Assembly (NCBI RefSeq): GCF_024323335.1
Contig: NC_066583.1
Coordinates: 12,738,665 to 12,802,664, forward strand
Source: Lathyrus oleraceus
Lineage: Eukaryota; Streptophyta; Magnoliopsida; Fabales; Fabaceae
DNA: 64,000 bases
Direction: 5' to 3'
The translations under genes were made by a program, and so were the position numbers. A model generated the notes under the pieces. That model did not search any database, was not told the DNA's origin, and worked only from the letters and a program-made list of their open reading frames with translations. Of this stretch, positions 27,267 to 39,190 are shown in pieces. Position 1 is the first letter of the stretch; each line of letters starts with the position of its first letter.

Positions 27267-30100
27267 TCCCAAGAAAAATCATGGCTAAATAGCACACATC
27301 ACATGATCATCACACCAAAATTCAAGGCATTTGGACAAGTAGAAGCATGGCAATTAAATTCATCAAGTCATGGTAAGCACAAACAAGCTTAAAGAACGCA
27401 CAAATTGATACATCAAGTTCACACAAGCCTAAAACAGAATCCACACATGATAAATGTCTCAAACCAAAGCCAAAGTAAACTTCAAAGTGTCTAGAATCAA
27501 TGTACAAAATTTCAAGCTCATAGGATAAACATCAAGCATTTCACAAATCATTTAAAATCATGACTATCCAAAAGTCCAAACATGACCAAACAGCAAAGAA
27601 AATCTCAAACAAATTGGAAATGCATTCAAAAATTTTACAAAAATTCATGATCAATCCTAACATCCAGAATAAGCCACATGCAAAAAATCAAATTATTTGG
27701 CATTTAATTGGCATGGTAAATAAAATCATCAATTTGAGCAAGCAATGGTGTGACACACATTGTCACACCTACATTAAACAGATCATATCTCCACAACCAG
27801 AAATGCTAAAAATACAAACTTTATACCAAAATGTCAATTAGGATGTCTAGTTTGAGCATACAAAGTTTCACAATCATTGGATCAGAACTTATCATTTCAC
27901 AATCAAAATGGCAAGCAAGGTACAAGATAATACACACATAAACAATCCCTAAGCCAAAACAAATTCCATCCGTGCACAATTTCTAGAAAAATAGTCATAA
28001 AAAACTAGAAATCATAAGGAACAACATGCAAAAATTCCCAGGTCGATTGGATCATTATTCATTGAGATATGAATTTTGGAAGTGAATGGAAAAATAAAAA
28101 AGCACATGAAAGCATGGTGTGAATATGTGAAGAACAAAGGAATAAAATGCAAGGCGCATGGGAAAAGGTCATGAGCTGGGATTCGAACTGAGGGAGCATT
28201 TAAAAAATAAAATAGATTAATTAAATGGATTTTTAAAAATGAGGCGCCAGCACATGAAACGCAGTCGTTTCATTAATGTGTTGGCAGTCAACCGAAGTCA
28301 ACCTCTCGCCTGGCCAATGATACGCGCTGCATGGAGTCCCCATGAGCCAATCAGAAACGCGTTATCCACAAACACAAACGAAACGCAGGGCAAGGGTTTT
28401 GGAGGATCAAAAATGGATTTCTGGAAATTTCTCATCAACATTCAGACGAGTTCATCATGGATCATGAACAAATTTCTCAGAAACACAAAACAAGCATATC
28501 ATTGGATAGATCTTGTATCACACATCGCGGATCCATGCTTGGTTAAGGCTTATGCAACATATATCAAGAGAATCGAGCACATACATTTTCACACATGAAA
28601 CCCTAATTCACTATAACTAACTCGTTTCTACATGAAATTTAATGAAACAAAGCTCAGTTTCACCAGCATCACAAGACCTACAACTATCACATAATCAATT
28701 TAAGAAAGGAGAAACTCGAGTTCTGACCTCTTGGAGAAAACAGAATTGGAAATGATGGATTCGAGCCTTGCAATGTGCAAACAGGTGCTCCAATACTCTT
28801 AGATGATGGAATGGACGAATGCTTGATGCTTAACCTTGCACGATTTTGCTTGAATCTTCACTTGCCATTAATGGAGGTGAGCTTCAACAGCTCCAAAACA
28901 GCTCCAAAACCTTGAAACCTTGCTTCAATCCAACTCCATTATGCTTGTGGATGATGATTCAATCAAGAATGAAGCACTGTTTATGAAGAAATTCGAAGAA
29001 AAAGTTTGAGAGCACAAGGTGTGAAAATCTCAGATCTGGAAATTATGACCTGTTCATACTGAAATCTGTTAGGGTTTCACTTATATATCATTTGTTAATC
29101 AAGTTCTTAATCATGTTTAGGCGTTTGGCAAGTGGAATTAGTGAAAACAAGTGTAAATGCCAATTACTACTTCACCTCTATGCATGGGAATAGCAATGGA
29201 ACAGTGCACGAATTTGGGCCTGAATCCACCCAAAATTCTGTTTGTAAGCCAATGCAAGTGTTGAAATGTGTAAACAATGTATTACTTAAAAATTTGAAAA
29301 TTCCATCCAAAAATCAAGTGAAAAATCAAAAAATTATGTGATGAGAATGTATGGCTTGTGGTGCATAATTTGGATAGTAGAGGTCAAAACATGAATGTTG
29401 CAAAAAGAACCACTCCATTTGGCTTTATGGTTTGAAAGTTATGCATGCTTGAAGTTCAAATTCACTTGGCCATGATTAATCCATATCTTTTCAACCATAC
29501 ATGAGAAATTCATGTTCTTGGACTTTTTGGAAAGATGAGAGCAAGATCTTCAACTTTCATGTTGGACAAAATTTCTTTTGAAGCTTTCTTGGTCATGTAA
29601 TCTTGAGGAGAAGATCTTTCCATTTTTGGCAATTTCAAATTACAGGTCACTTACTATTTTTGGAAATTTTTCAACTGACCTCATATTCTTCATTGTTGAT
29701 GTTTGAGATGTCAAATGAGACTTGTATGGACATGAATGAGGCCTCTCTAACCATCTCCTACCTTCAAATCCATGGTTGAATGCACAGTTGACTTTGGTTG
29801 ACTTTCTAGGGTTTCAGATGAATTGCATCTTGACTGATGATCTCTGAGCCTCCAATCTTTGGCCAAACCACTTCAAAATGATCCCTAGGTCATATGAACA
29901 CAATGAATCAACCCTAGGGTTTTGCTTCAATAGGAAATGCACTTGCCTGCTTGCACAACTAGATCTCCTGACCAGTCTTGACTGATGACTTGCACTAGGC
30001 AATGGACAATGCAATGCTATGCAGTGGACAATGCAATGCTAATGACTTAAAATATGAAAATGAATGTACAAAATGGGAAGTGCAAATTTGAGGTGCTACA
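27267..30100 (-). mobile_element. Truncated Ogre/Tat-like LTR (minus strand)
   Basis: Read on the minus strand, this segment begins at 30,100 with TGTAGCACCTCAAATTTGC, the style of 5' end seen in legume Ogre/Tat LTRs. It runs left as non-coding sequence for 2.8 kb. A TATA-like TATATAA lies at 29,081-29,087 on the minus strand, followed by AAACCCTAACAG, which suits a U3/R boundary. No internal domain is present, and the segment is cut by the satellite at 27,267. The right end abuts 12 bases and then the copia element at 30,113. The call rests on sequence style and promoter layout, not on a matching second LTR. It could be another type of long repeat. Confidence 0.5.
29081..29087 (-). promoter_or_regulatory. 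TATA-like box of the minus-strand LTR
   Basis: TATATAA on the minus strand lies about 1.0 kb inside the putative LTR start at 30,100. The position is plausible for an Ogre-type U3 promoter. Whether it is active is unknown. Confidence 0.35.
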
Positions 30101-30112
30101 AAGGGTCCAAAG

Positions 30113-31473
30113 TGTTGGTGTAAGCCCTAGAGGCCAATACTTTTGGTACTTGTATCGAATTATTTATTAATAATAAAAGGCATTTTCTTTATTATGGTTG
30201 ATTAATAAAGTCCCTAGAATAGATAGTCTGTTTAATGTATTAAGTGTGACTTAATCATGAGAACACATTAAACATAAGGGCACTATTCTTAAAGTATCCG
30301 TAGTCGAGCTTTAATGTGAAGTGGGATAACATTAAAGCATTAAGACTATTATGTTTGTAGACTGATGATCACATCTCATGGATCATGGATAAAGAGTTAT
30401 CAAGTCTTAAACATAGGTATGAATATTAGGAGTAATATTTATACCGTATTGACCCGCTATGAGAATACTATATAGAAAGTTATGCAAAGTGTCATAAGTT
30501 ATTCTCATGGTGATAATAGTGTATACCACTCTTCGACCTGAAACCACTATGGATCCTAGATGTAGAGTTGAGTGCTTTATTACTGATCCAACATTATCCG
30601 TAACTGGATGACCATAAAGACAGTTGATGAGTACTCCACGAAGCATGCTGAGGGACATGAGTGTCCTAGATGGAATTTGCCAATCCTGCGTAACAGGATA
30701 AATGTCTATGGGCCCAATATTGAACTGGACAAGGGTGACACGGTCTATACCTTGTGTTCAATATAGACATAAGGGCAAAGGGGTAATTATACACATAATT
30801 ATTATCACAGGAGGTTTTGTCAGATCACATGACATTTTCGTGACTTGGGTAGCAGTGATGTGTTGCTAGATACCGCTCACTGTTTATTATGTTAAATGCG
30901 TGATTTAATATAATTGCCAGCGTCGCGAAAACCTATAGGGTCACACACAAAGGACGGATTGATGAGAGATAGAATAATTAAGGAACATCGTAAGGTACGG
31001 TGTACTTAAGCTGAATACGAAATATGGTAAGGTACCAAATACTTAAGTGATTTTGGCATATTATGAGATATAGGCCAAAATGCACTTAAGTGGGCTTTTT
31101 GGCTTGAAGCCCCCACAAGTGGTTCTATAAATAGAGCTCTTGTGCAGAAGCTTTGTAAGGGAATACAACACAACTGAAGAGTTGGAATTTCGTATCTCTC
31201 TTTCCCTCACTCAAAGCCTTCATTCACAAACAGCTAGCACTGCGATTGAAGGAATCCGTTCGTGTGGACTGAGTAGAGACGTTGTCATCATTCAACGTTC
31301 GTGATCGCCCCGTGGATTTGCTTCAAAGGATTCGATCATTATCAGAGATCTGCACCAAAGGTTTGAATCGCCACAAGAGGTAACGATTCTATCACTGATC
31401 ATGCTCATTCGTAAGGATCACTAATGGAGAAATTTTTAAATTCCGCTGCGCCTTGGATGGCAATTCTCCTTCA
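30113..31473 (+). repeat. 5' LTR of the Angela-like element
   Basis: Pairs with 36,831-38,191, both 1,361 bp, with TG...CA ends. TATAAATA at 31,126-31,133 is followed by an R/U5-like stretch that ends immediately before the primer site. Differences from the 3' LTR include CCGTATTG against CCGGATTG and CAGCGTCG against CAGTGTCG. Confidence 0.97.
31126..31133 (+). promoter_or_regulatory. TATA box in the 5' LTR (Angela-like)
   Basis: TATAAATAGAGCTC at the U3/R boundary is a canonical plant TATA context. The 3' LTR has the same box at 37,844-37,851. It would drive the genomic RNA of the element. Confidence 0.75.
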
Positions 31474-31474
31474 G

Positions 31475-31487
31475 TGGTATCAGAGCC
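31475..31487 (+). other. Primer binding site, tRNA-Met type
   Basis: TGGTATCAGAGCC starts two bases after the LTR end. It is the standard plant copia primer site, complementary to the 3' end of initiator methionine tRNA. Confidence 0.95.
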
Positions 31488-31897
31488 ACTTACGAAACCA
31501 TGAATCTGATAACTGTTTTTGTTCTGTAATAATATGATTAAAGACAGAATGAATCAAAGGTTAAATTGAGATCGATCAAGTTACATATATGTGATATATG
31601 TAATCCTGATGCAAAATACATTATATATGATATAGTGTTCTTGTTTCGTTCATTCAAACCCTCGATGATTGTTTTCCTTTGAGCGATCAATGGTCATTTG
31701 CTTCTTGATCCGACATTAGTATGGTGAAGCAATGACATGTTGATCAATCATACTGAATTAACAATCGAGATGTGTTTGACGGTCTGAAATTGGTGCATCA
31801 GGGTTAGTGACGACACAAGGGTTGTGTTGTTAGAGAGTTATGGGATTGGGGTTTGATTGCACAAGAGTTGTGCGTCCTAAACACTTTTCCGAACAGT

Positions 31898-32225
31898 GTT
31901 AACCGGTTAACGCGTATGGTTAACCGGTTAACGTAATACGAAATAATTTTTTTTAATTTTTGGAACAGTGTTAACCGGTTAACGCATATGGTTAACCGGT
32001 TAACGGAATGCGAAATAAAATTTTTGAGATTTTCAAACAGTGTTAACCGGTTAACGCATTTGGTTAACCGGTTAACGCAAGGCGGAAAACAGTTTTCCAA
32101 GAAATTTTTCAACAGTGTTAACCGGTTAACGCATATGGTTAACCGGTTAATGCAAGGCAAAAAAGAGTTTTCTAAATGTTTTCAAACAATGTTAACCGGT
32201 TAACGCATATGGTTAACCGGTTAAC
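31898..32225 (+). repeat. Five pairs of the palindrome GTTAACCGGTTAAC
   Basis: Ten copies of a perfect 14-bp palindrome start at 31898/31919, 31970/31991, 32042/32063, 32117/32138 and 32191/32212. Nine are exact, and the copy at 32138 has its last C changed to T. Within each pair the spacing is always 21 bp, about two helical turns. Pairs recur every 72-75 bp, with less conserved A/T-rich or purine-rich spacers. Each palindrome contains two GTTAAC sites and two opposed GGTTAA half sites. GGTTAA resembles the GT-element core bound by plant trihelix factors (known family feature); binding here is inference. Confidence 0.95.
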
Positions 32226-32334
32226 GCAAGGAAAAATTCACCCGTTCGGCTAGAAAAAGTGTTTTGAAGTATCAAGTGTTGATACGAAAACGACGTCAAT
32301 TTTAAATGAATTGTTCATTAAAATTTTCAAGCAG

Positions 32335-32402
32335 GGGCGCTGCCCCTTCGACCCCGCAAGGGGCGCTGCCCCCTTGACCCCTGTCCGGGCAGCGGACCCC
32401 CG
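32335..32402 (+). other. GC-rich hairpin-prone segment in the copia leader
   Basis: The word GGGGCGCTGCCCC occurs twice (32,334 and 32,360) and folds on itself, followed by GTCCGGGCAGCGGACCC, another stem. It stands out sharply from the AT-rich surroundings. A role in RNA packaging, dimerisation or translation control is possible but only inferred. Confidence 0.6.
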
Positions 32403-33420
32403 GCTAACTCTGCGTAGTGTGATCGATCGTCGAAATTTAATTTGATTTTAATTAATTAAAGGAATTAATAATAATAATAAAGTGTTTATTATTGCCTTGT
32501 GGTGATCGGTTATGGCCTTAGTCTTCCTTTGTTTTGTTTTGGGTTTTTTAAATACGACCTGCGTGTCGTGCCTCTCTCTTAATATCCCAAATGTAACTTC
32601 TTTTCTCATCTCACTCCCTCGTATGTAAAACGAGTTTCTTTCATGTAATGTAATGATATGAAGAAAGCAAAGAAGTTAGTGCCAAAGGAGGACAACCTTG
32701 AAGATCTTGCTTGGAGAAGCTTAGATCGTTGTAGGTTAGCTTAGGTTCTCTCATTGGCTTGGGAGAACAATTGCGCTAGGGGCCATAACTGTTTCATTTT
32801 GTTTGTATGTATGTTGATGCATGTGAATGTATGTTGATGCATGTGAGAGACGGTTTATATGATAAACAAGCCGGTGAGATCAGAAAAATTGCAATTCCCT
32901 CAAAATTAAATATTAAGTTTATGCTTTCCAAGTTTTAACACTCATCAAGACTAGTAATGGATAGTGTAGGTTTCGCCTACGCGAGGTGCATGATCTATAT
33001 ATTAGTAAGGTGCGATGGGATAATTGTAATATCCAACTGTTAAAACAATGGGTCAAACTTAACTAAACAAATTATAATAAGATTATATATATATGTTTAG
33101 AAGCAAGAGTTGGGAATAGTCCATATGATGGATTAGAATAAGGAGTTATTCACCCAACTGAAATTTTCGAGAGTTGTATGAGATACAATTGGAAGGAGTT
33201 CCTACCTAAAATAACCTAGTTTTGTGTAATCCGCCTACGCGGACTTAGAACGAAGTGAAATATGGATCTCGACCCACTAGAAAATCTTCCAACGGGATTT
33301 TCCGAATCAGATGATGAGGGTCATTTGTTTTGAGTAAAATAGTGGGAGCATGTTTAATTAAAGGCCTAATTAAATATGTCAATGATACTTATATTTTCAT
33401 TAATCCTTGTGTAGATTACC

Positions 33421-36084
33421 ATGACAACAAACACCTCTAACAACATATTGCGATCAAACCTTGACAAAGAAAAATTGTCTGGGACAAATTTTCTGGATTG
33501 GTACCGAGACATGAGGATTGTCCTCAAACATAATAAAGGGAAAGGCAAGGAAGTTGCCAAACCCAAACCCACTAGTGCTGCTTTGAAGCCTAGTGGAAGC
33601 ATAGAAAAGGAAGGCACCTGCTTCCATTGCGGTAAGACCGCACACTGGAAGAGGAACTGCCCAAAGTACCTGGAAGATAGGAAGAATGGAGTAGAGACTC
33701 CAACTTCAGGTATTTTTGTTATTGAAATTAATTTATCTACTTCTGCATCGTGGGTATTAGATACTGGATGCGGTTCTCACATTTGTACAAATGTACAAGA
33801 ACTAAAAAGGAGTAGAAAATTGGCAAAAGGTGAAGTCGACCTACGAGTTGGTAATGGAGCAAAGGTTGCTGCCTTAGCCGTAGGAACTTATGAATTGACT
33901 TTACCTAGTGGTTTAATAATTCAGTTAGAGAACTGTTATTATGTACCAGCAATTAGCAGGAATATTATTTCCGTTTCTTGTTTGGACAAGTTCGGTTTTT
34001 CATTCATAATAAAGAACAATTGTTGTTCAATTTATTTGAATGATATATTCTATGCAACTGCACAAATGAACAATGGACTATATGTCATTGATCTTGAAAT
34101 GCCTATTTATAACATTAATACCAAAAGGATGAAACCTAATGAGTTAAATCCAACTTACCTTTGGCATTGTCGATTAGGCCACATAAATGAGAAACGCATT
34201 TCCAAACTCCATAAAGATGGACTGTTGGACTCTTTTGATTATGAATCATATGAGACATGCAGATCTTGTTTAATTGGAAAGATGACAAAGTCTCCATTCA
34301 CAGGAAAAGGTGAAAGAGCTAATGATCTTTTGGCCCTCATACATACTGATGTATGTGGTCCACTGAACATATCAGTCAGAGGAGGTTTTCAATACTTCAT
34401 CACATTCACTGATGATTTCAGTAGATATGGTTATGTGTATTTAATGAAACACAAATCAGAGTCCTTTGAAAAGTTCAAAGAATTCAAGAATGAAGTACAA
34501 AACCAACTAGGTAAGAATATTAAAGCTCTTCGATCAGATCGAGGTGGTGAATATTTAAGCCTAGAGTTTGATGACCATCTGAAAGAGTGTGGGATCATAT
34601 CCCAACTCACTCCTCCTGGAACACCCCAATGGAATGGTGTGTCTGAGAGAAGAAATCGAACCCTGTTGGACATGGTCCGATCCATGATGAGTCAAGCCGA
34701 TCTTCCAAACTCCTTTTGGGGACATGCGCTGTTGACCGCAGCTTACACACTTAACCGTGTTCCATCCAAAAAGGTTGATAAGACACCATATGAGATATGG
34801 AGTGGTAAGAGACCACATATGTCTTACATGAAGATTTGGGGTTGCGAAGTTTATGTGAAACGACAAATTTCAACTAAGCTTGAGCCCAAATCTGACCAAT
34901 GCTTATTTGTGGGATATCCTAAAGAAACAAGAGGGTATTACTTCTACAATCCTTCTGAGGGCAAAGTGTTTGTCGCTCGAACTGGAGTTTTCCTAGAAAA
35001 GGATTTTATTTCCAAAGGAACCAGTGGGAGAAAAATAGAGCTTGAAGAAATTCAAGAATCACAAAGCATCGATACACCTATGGAGGAATTAGAGCAGGAA
35101 ACACAAATGGTTGTGGAAGAGCAACCTGCTCAAGTAGAACAAGACCAGCGTAGGTCAGGCAGGATACGTCACCTACCTGAGAGATATGGATATCTCATAA
35201 CAGATCAAGGTGATGTATTACTCATGGATCAAGATGAGCCTGTGACCTACCAAGAGGCCATAACTGGTCCCGAGTCTGAGAAGTGGCTAGAGGCCATGAA
35301 ATCCGAAATAGATTCCATGTACACGAACCAAGTTTGGAACTTGGTAGAGCCTCATGTAGGAGTTAATCCTATAGGATGCAAGTGGGTCTTCAAAAAGAAG
35401 ACTGACATGGATGGTAAGGTACATACCTATAAAGCAAGACTGGTTGCAAAAGGATATAAACAAATTCATGGGGTTGACTATGATGAAACCTTTTCACCAG
35501 TTGCAATGCTTAAATCTGTTCGGATTTTACTTGCTATTGCTGCATATCATGATTATGAAATATGGCAGATGGATGTCAAAACTGCTTTCCTTAACGGGAA
35601 TCTTCTTGAGGATGTGTACATGACACAGCCTGAAGGATTTGACATACCAGAAGAAGCCCATAAGATATGTAAGCTACAAAGATCAATCTATGGATTGAAG
35701 CAAGCTTCCAGAAGCTGGAATCTTCGTTTTGATGAAACGGTAAAACAATATGGATTCATCAAGATTGAAGATGAGCCTTGTGTCTACAAGAAGGTTAGTG
35801 GGAGCATGATCGTGTTCCTGGTGTTATATGTAGATGACATATTACTCATTGGAAACGATATCCCTACCCTGCAACAAGTAAAGACTTGGTTGGGGAAATG
35901 CTTTTCTATGAAGGACCTAGGTGAAGCAGCCTATATATTAGGAATCAGAATCTATAGAGATAGATCACAAAAACTGCTTGGCCTAAGTCAGAGTACATAC
36001 ATAGACAAAGTGCTGAGACGCTTTAATATGCATGATTCCAAGAAAGGATTCATACCTATGCAACATGGCATGTGTCTATCATAA
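33421..36084 (+). pseudogene. Angela-like gag-pol, part 1 (gag deleted, protease, integrase, RT)
   Basis: This 887-codon frame encodes the copia polyprotein. The gag start (residues 1-38, with NFLDWYRDMRIVLKHN) is joined directly to the KGKGKEVAKPK linker, so the central gag capsid region of roughly 200 residues is missing. A CCHC zinc knuckle follows (67-80), then the protease motif LDTG (113-116). Integrase has the H249, H254, C280, C283 zinc site and the D310, D373, E409 triad. Reverse transcriptase follows, with the YVDD catalytic motif (803-806). A TAA at 36,082-36,084 stops the frame after RT. The same frame resumes to 36,816, so the break is a single point mutation. Without capsid, the element would need trans help to move. 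Confidence 0.93.
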
Positions 36085-36816
36085 ACACAATCCCCTTCAA
36101 CTAAGGAAGAAAGGGAACGCATGAATAAGATTCCATATGCATCTGCAATAGGATCTATCATGTATGCCATGTTATGTACTCGACCAGATGTCTCGTATGC
36201 TTTAAGTGCAACGAGTAGGTACCAATCTGATCCTGGTGATGCCCATTGGGTAGCTGTTAAGAACATCCTTAAGTACTTGAGAAGGACTAAGGAATCATTC
36301 TTGATATATGGAGGTCAGGAAGAGTTGGATGTAATTGGTTACACTGATGCTAGCTTCCAAACAGATAAGGATGACTTTAGATCGCAATCTGGTTATGTGT
36401 TTTGCTTGAACGGTGGCGCTGTGAGCTGGAAAAGTTCAAAGCAAGATACAGTTGCTGATTCTACGACCGAGGCCGAGTATATTGCTGCCTCAAGTGCAGC
36501 AAAGGAAGCTGTTTGGATCAGGAAGTTCATTAGTGAACTTGGCATAGTCCCTAGCATTGTGGATCCCATTGGTCTCTATTGTGATAACAATGGTGCTATC
36601 GCACAAGCTAAGGAGCCTAGATCTCACCAACGATCCAAACACATACTTAGGCGTTATCACCTCATTCGAGAGATAATAGATAGAGGAGATGTGAAAATAT
36701 ATAAAGTACCTACACTAGACAATATAGCTGACCCACTGACAAAGCCTCTTGCGCAGCAGAAGCATGATGGCCATACTAGATCAATGGGCATACGGGGTAT
36801 GTCTGATTGGCTCTAG
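36085..36816 (+). pseudogene. Angela-like pol, part 2 (RNase H), after the in-frame stop
   Basis: The frame continues in phase from the TAA at 36,082 to the true end at 36,816. From the ATG at 36,121 it reads the RT connection (IPYASAIGSIMYAM, RPDVSYAL) and the copia RNase H: YTDAS (D at residue 76), STTEAEY (~114-120), then YCDN and SKHILRRYH. The polyprotein ends just before the polypurine tract. No second lesion is seen. Separate translation from the ATG at 36,121 is unlikely. Confidence 0.9.
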
Positions 36817-36820
36817 TGCT

Positions 36821-36829
36821 AGTGGGAGA
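36821..36829 (+). other. Polypurine tract of the Angela-like element
   Basis: AGTGGGAGA ends one base before the 3' LTR, the expected place for plus-strand priming. Confidence 0.85.
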
Positions 36830-36830
36830 T

Positions 36831-38191
36831 TGTTGGTGTAAGCCCTAGAGGCCAATACTTTTGGTACTTGTATCGAATTATTTATTAATAATAAAAGGCA
36901 TTTTCTTTATTATGGTTGATTAATAAAGTCCCTAGAATAGATAGTCTGTTTAATGTATTAAGTGTGACTTAATCATGAGAACACATTAAACATAAGGGCA
37001 CTATTCTTAAAGTATCCGTAGTCGAGCTTTAATGTGAAGTGGGATAACATTAAAGCATTAAGACTATTATGTTTGTAGACTGATGATCACATCTCATGGA
37101 TCATGGATAAAGAGTTATCAAGTCTTAAACATAGGTATGAATATTAGGAGTAATATTTATACCGGATTGACCCGCTATGAGAATACTATATAGAAAGTTA
37201 TGCAAAGTGTCATAAGTTATTCTCATGGTGATAATAGTGTATACCACTCTTCGACCTGAAACCACTATAGATCCTAGATGTATAGTTGAATGCTTTATTA
37301 CTGATCCAACGTTATCCGTAACTGGATGACCATAAAGACAGTTGATGAGTACTCCACGAAGCATGCTGAGGGACATGAGTGTCCTAGATGGAATTTGCCA
37401 ATCCTGCGTAACAGAATAAATGTCTATGGGCCCAATATTGAACTGGACAAGGGTGACACGGTCTATACCTTGTGTTCAATATAGACATAAGGGCAAAGGG
37501 GTAATTATACACATAATTATTATCACAGGAGGTTTTGTCAGATCACATGACATTTTCGTGACTTGGGTAGCAGTGATGTGTTGCTAGATACCGCTCACTG
37601 TTTATTATGTTAAATGCGTGATTTAATATAATTGCCAGTGTCGCGAAAACCTATAGGGTCACACACAAAGGACGGATTGATGAGAGATAGAATATTTAAG
37701 GAACATCGTAAGGTACGGTGTACTTAAGCTGAATACGAAATATGGTAAGGTACCAAATACTTAAGTGATTTTGGCATATTATGAGATATAGGCCAAAATG
37801 CACTTAAGTGGGCTTTTTGGCTTGAAGCCCACACAAGTGGTTCTATAAATAGAGCTCTTGTGCAGAAGCTTTGTAAGGGAATACAACACAACTGAAGAGT
37901 TGGAATTTCGTATCTCTCTTTCCCTCACTCAAAGCCTTCATTCACAAACAGCTAGCACTGCGATTGAAGGAATCCGTTCGTGTGGACTGAGTAGAGACGT
38001 TGTCATCATTCAACGTTCGTGATCGCCCCGTGGATTTGCTTCAAAGGATTCGATCATTATCAGAGATCTGCACCAAAGGTTTGAATCGCCACAAGAGGTA
38101 ACGATTCTATCACTGATCATGCTCATTCGTAAGGATCACTAATGGAGAAATTTTTAAATTCCGCTGCGCCTTGGATGGCAATTCTCCTTCA
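36831..38191 (+). repeat. 3' LTR of the Angela-like element
   Basis: Matches the 5' LTR over 1,361 bp with about nine substitutions and no visible indels. TATAAATA is at 37,844-37,851. The LTR is followed directly by the target duplication CAAAG (38,192-38,196). Confidence 0.97.
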
Positions 38192-38196
38192 CAAAG

Positions 38197-39190
38197 GATG
38201 TCGCAAGGTTCAAAATCATTATTTGCAGTAGGCTGGACTTGGCTTCTAGAAAAGCAGATGGTTTTCCAAGGAAAGGCATAACGCACTAAAGATGTGAAGC
38301 CAAATACATTATTGTTAGAGAAAAGAGAAAACAATTGCAGGACAATCAGATTTTGACAGAGGTTCAATGCAACGCAAACGGTAATTACGTGGTTCGTAAA
38401 AGATACAACATGAACCATAAACCAGTTCAGCTCATGTCTAAGCCTTGATAACACTTCACATGACCCGCACTAATTCATAAGAGGAACGCAACAATGTGGT
38501 GACAACATGATAAATTAGCCAAACGGAACCTCAATGTTTGCAGCCAGTATTAATAGGGTCTATCATTTGTTAATCGCATTCCGCTGAGTTACACTTGGTA
38601 ATGGAGGGAGTTACTAAATGCTAATGAAAAACAAGTAAGTCCATTAGCAAGTTGTCATTCCTAAAGCATCACTCAAGGTTAAGCTGAAATTGATAATCTG
38701 TCAAGTTCCAATCAGCCATAATAGCACGACGACATCTCAAATATTTGGAACGGCGGAAGGACTGCCATGCTTCCAATAGCAGCTGAAGCATCAAAATACC
38801 GTAGCCAAAATCCAGCTGCAGTGAGTTGTTATGCACACAAGCTGCAACATGAAAAAGCAAACCTGCAGCAACTTACAACATCAGCAAAGTAATCTATCAA
38901 GTTTAGTGGTCATGAAGCTGCAATATGAAGGATTAATGCCTCTTAGAAAAGAGAGGCCTGTTCATGAAGCTCAGTGGTCATATTCAGGCTTATAGTTTTC
39001 CGAGTTTGTTATTGTGTTTATGTCTGCTAAAGCAACTCTATTTGACAAGAACTACAATCCTTTACTAGAGCTTGGAATTGGTCCTCACAACACTATTCGA
39101 GGGAACCCGAAAGGAAAATCTCCATGTTTGGCTGGCTTCGATAACATGCCTGGCGATGTGATATTTCGAGATTACATAGGAAGTGAACAA
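38197..39190. other. Unrecognised sequence between the two copia elements
   Basis: About 1 kb with no frame I recognise. A short open frame at 39,014 runs into the SIRE LTR and is therefore interrupted. Once the SIRE element and one AACAA copy are removed, this sequence joins the one starting at 47,349. Since that sequence leads into an Ogre-like LTR end at 50,325, this may be the upstream half of a long LTR. That is inference. Confidence 0.4.

Larger units (their letters stand above)
31474..33420 (+). other. Leader of the Angela-like element
   Basis: About 1.9 kb of untranslated leader lies between the primer site and the gag ATG at 33,421. It holds the palindrome array (31,898-32,225), a GC-rich hairpin-prone stretch (32,335-32,402) and a small ATG-rich repeat (TGTATGTTGATGCATGTGA, 32,808-32,845). 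I see no conserved coding frame. Short open frames here come from the palindromes. Confidence 0.8.
30113..38191 (+). mobile_element. Complete Ty1/copia LTR retrotransposon, Angela-like
   Basis: Both LTRs are 1,361 bp, begin TGTTGG and end CTTCA. They differ at only about nine sites by eye, which implies recent insertion. The five bases before (30,108-30,112) and after (38,192-38,196) are both CAAAG, a clear target-site duplication. A tRNA-Met primer site follows the 5' LTR and a polypurine tract precedes the 3' LTR. The internal region has a 1.9-kb leader and a gag-protease-integrase-RT-RNase H order, which defines Ty1/copia. Long LTRs and the integrase/RT style suggest the Angela lineage. 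The element is structurally complete but probably not autonomous, because gag has a large deletion and pol has an in-frame stop. Confidence 0.95.

Noticed and set aside
28239..28598. 119-codon plus-strand frame
   Set aside because: No recognisable domain; lies antisense inside the minus-strand LTR-like segment.
30407..30658. 83-codon minus-strand frame, repeated at 37,125
   Set aside because: Occurs in both LTR copies and changes with LTR mutations. No coding evidence.
31804..32203. Open frames on both strands with repeated VNRLT
   Set aside because: The 14-bp palindrome encodes the same residues on either strand, so the frames follow from the repeat and not from coding function.
34431..34866. 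Minus-strand frames within copia pol (also 42,608-44,585)
   Set aside because: Antisense to clear integrase and RT coding sequence.
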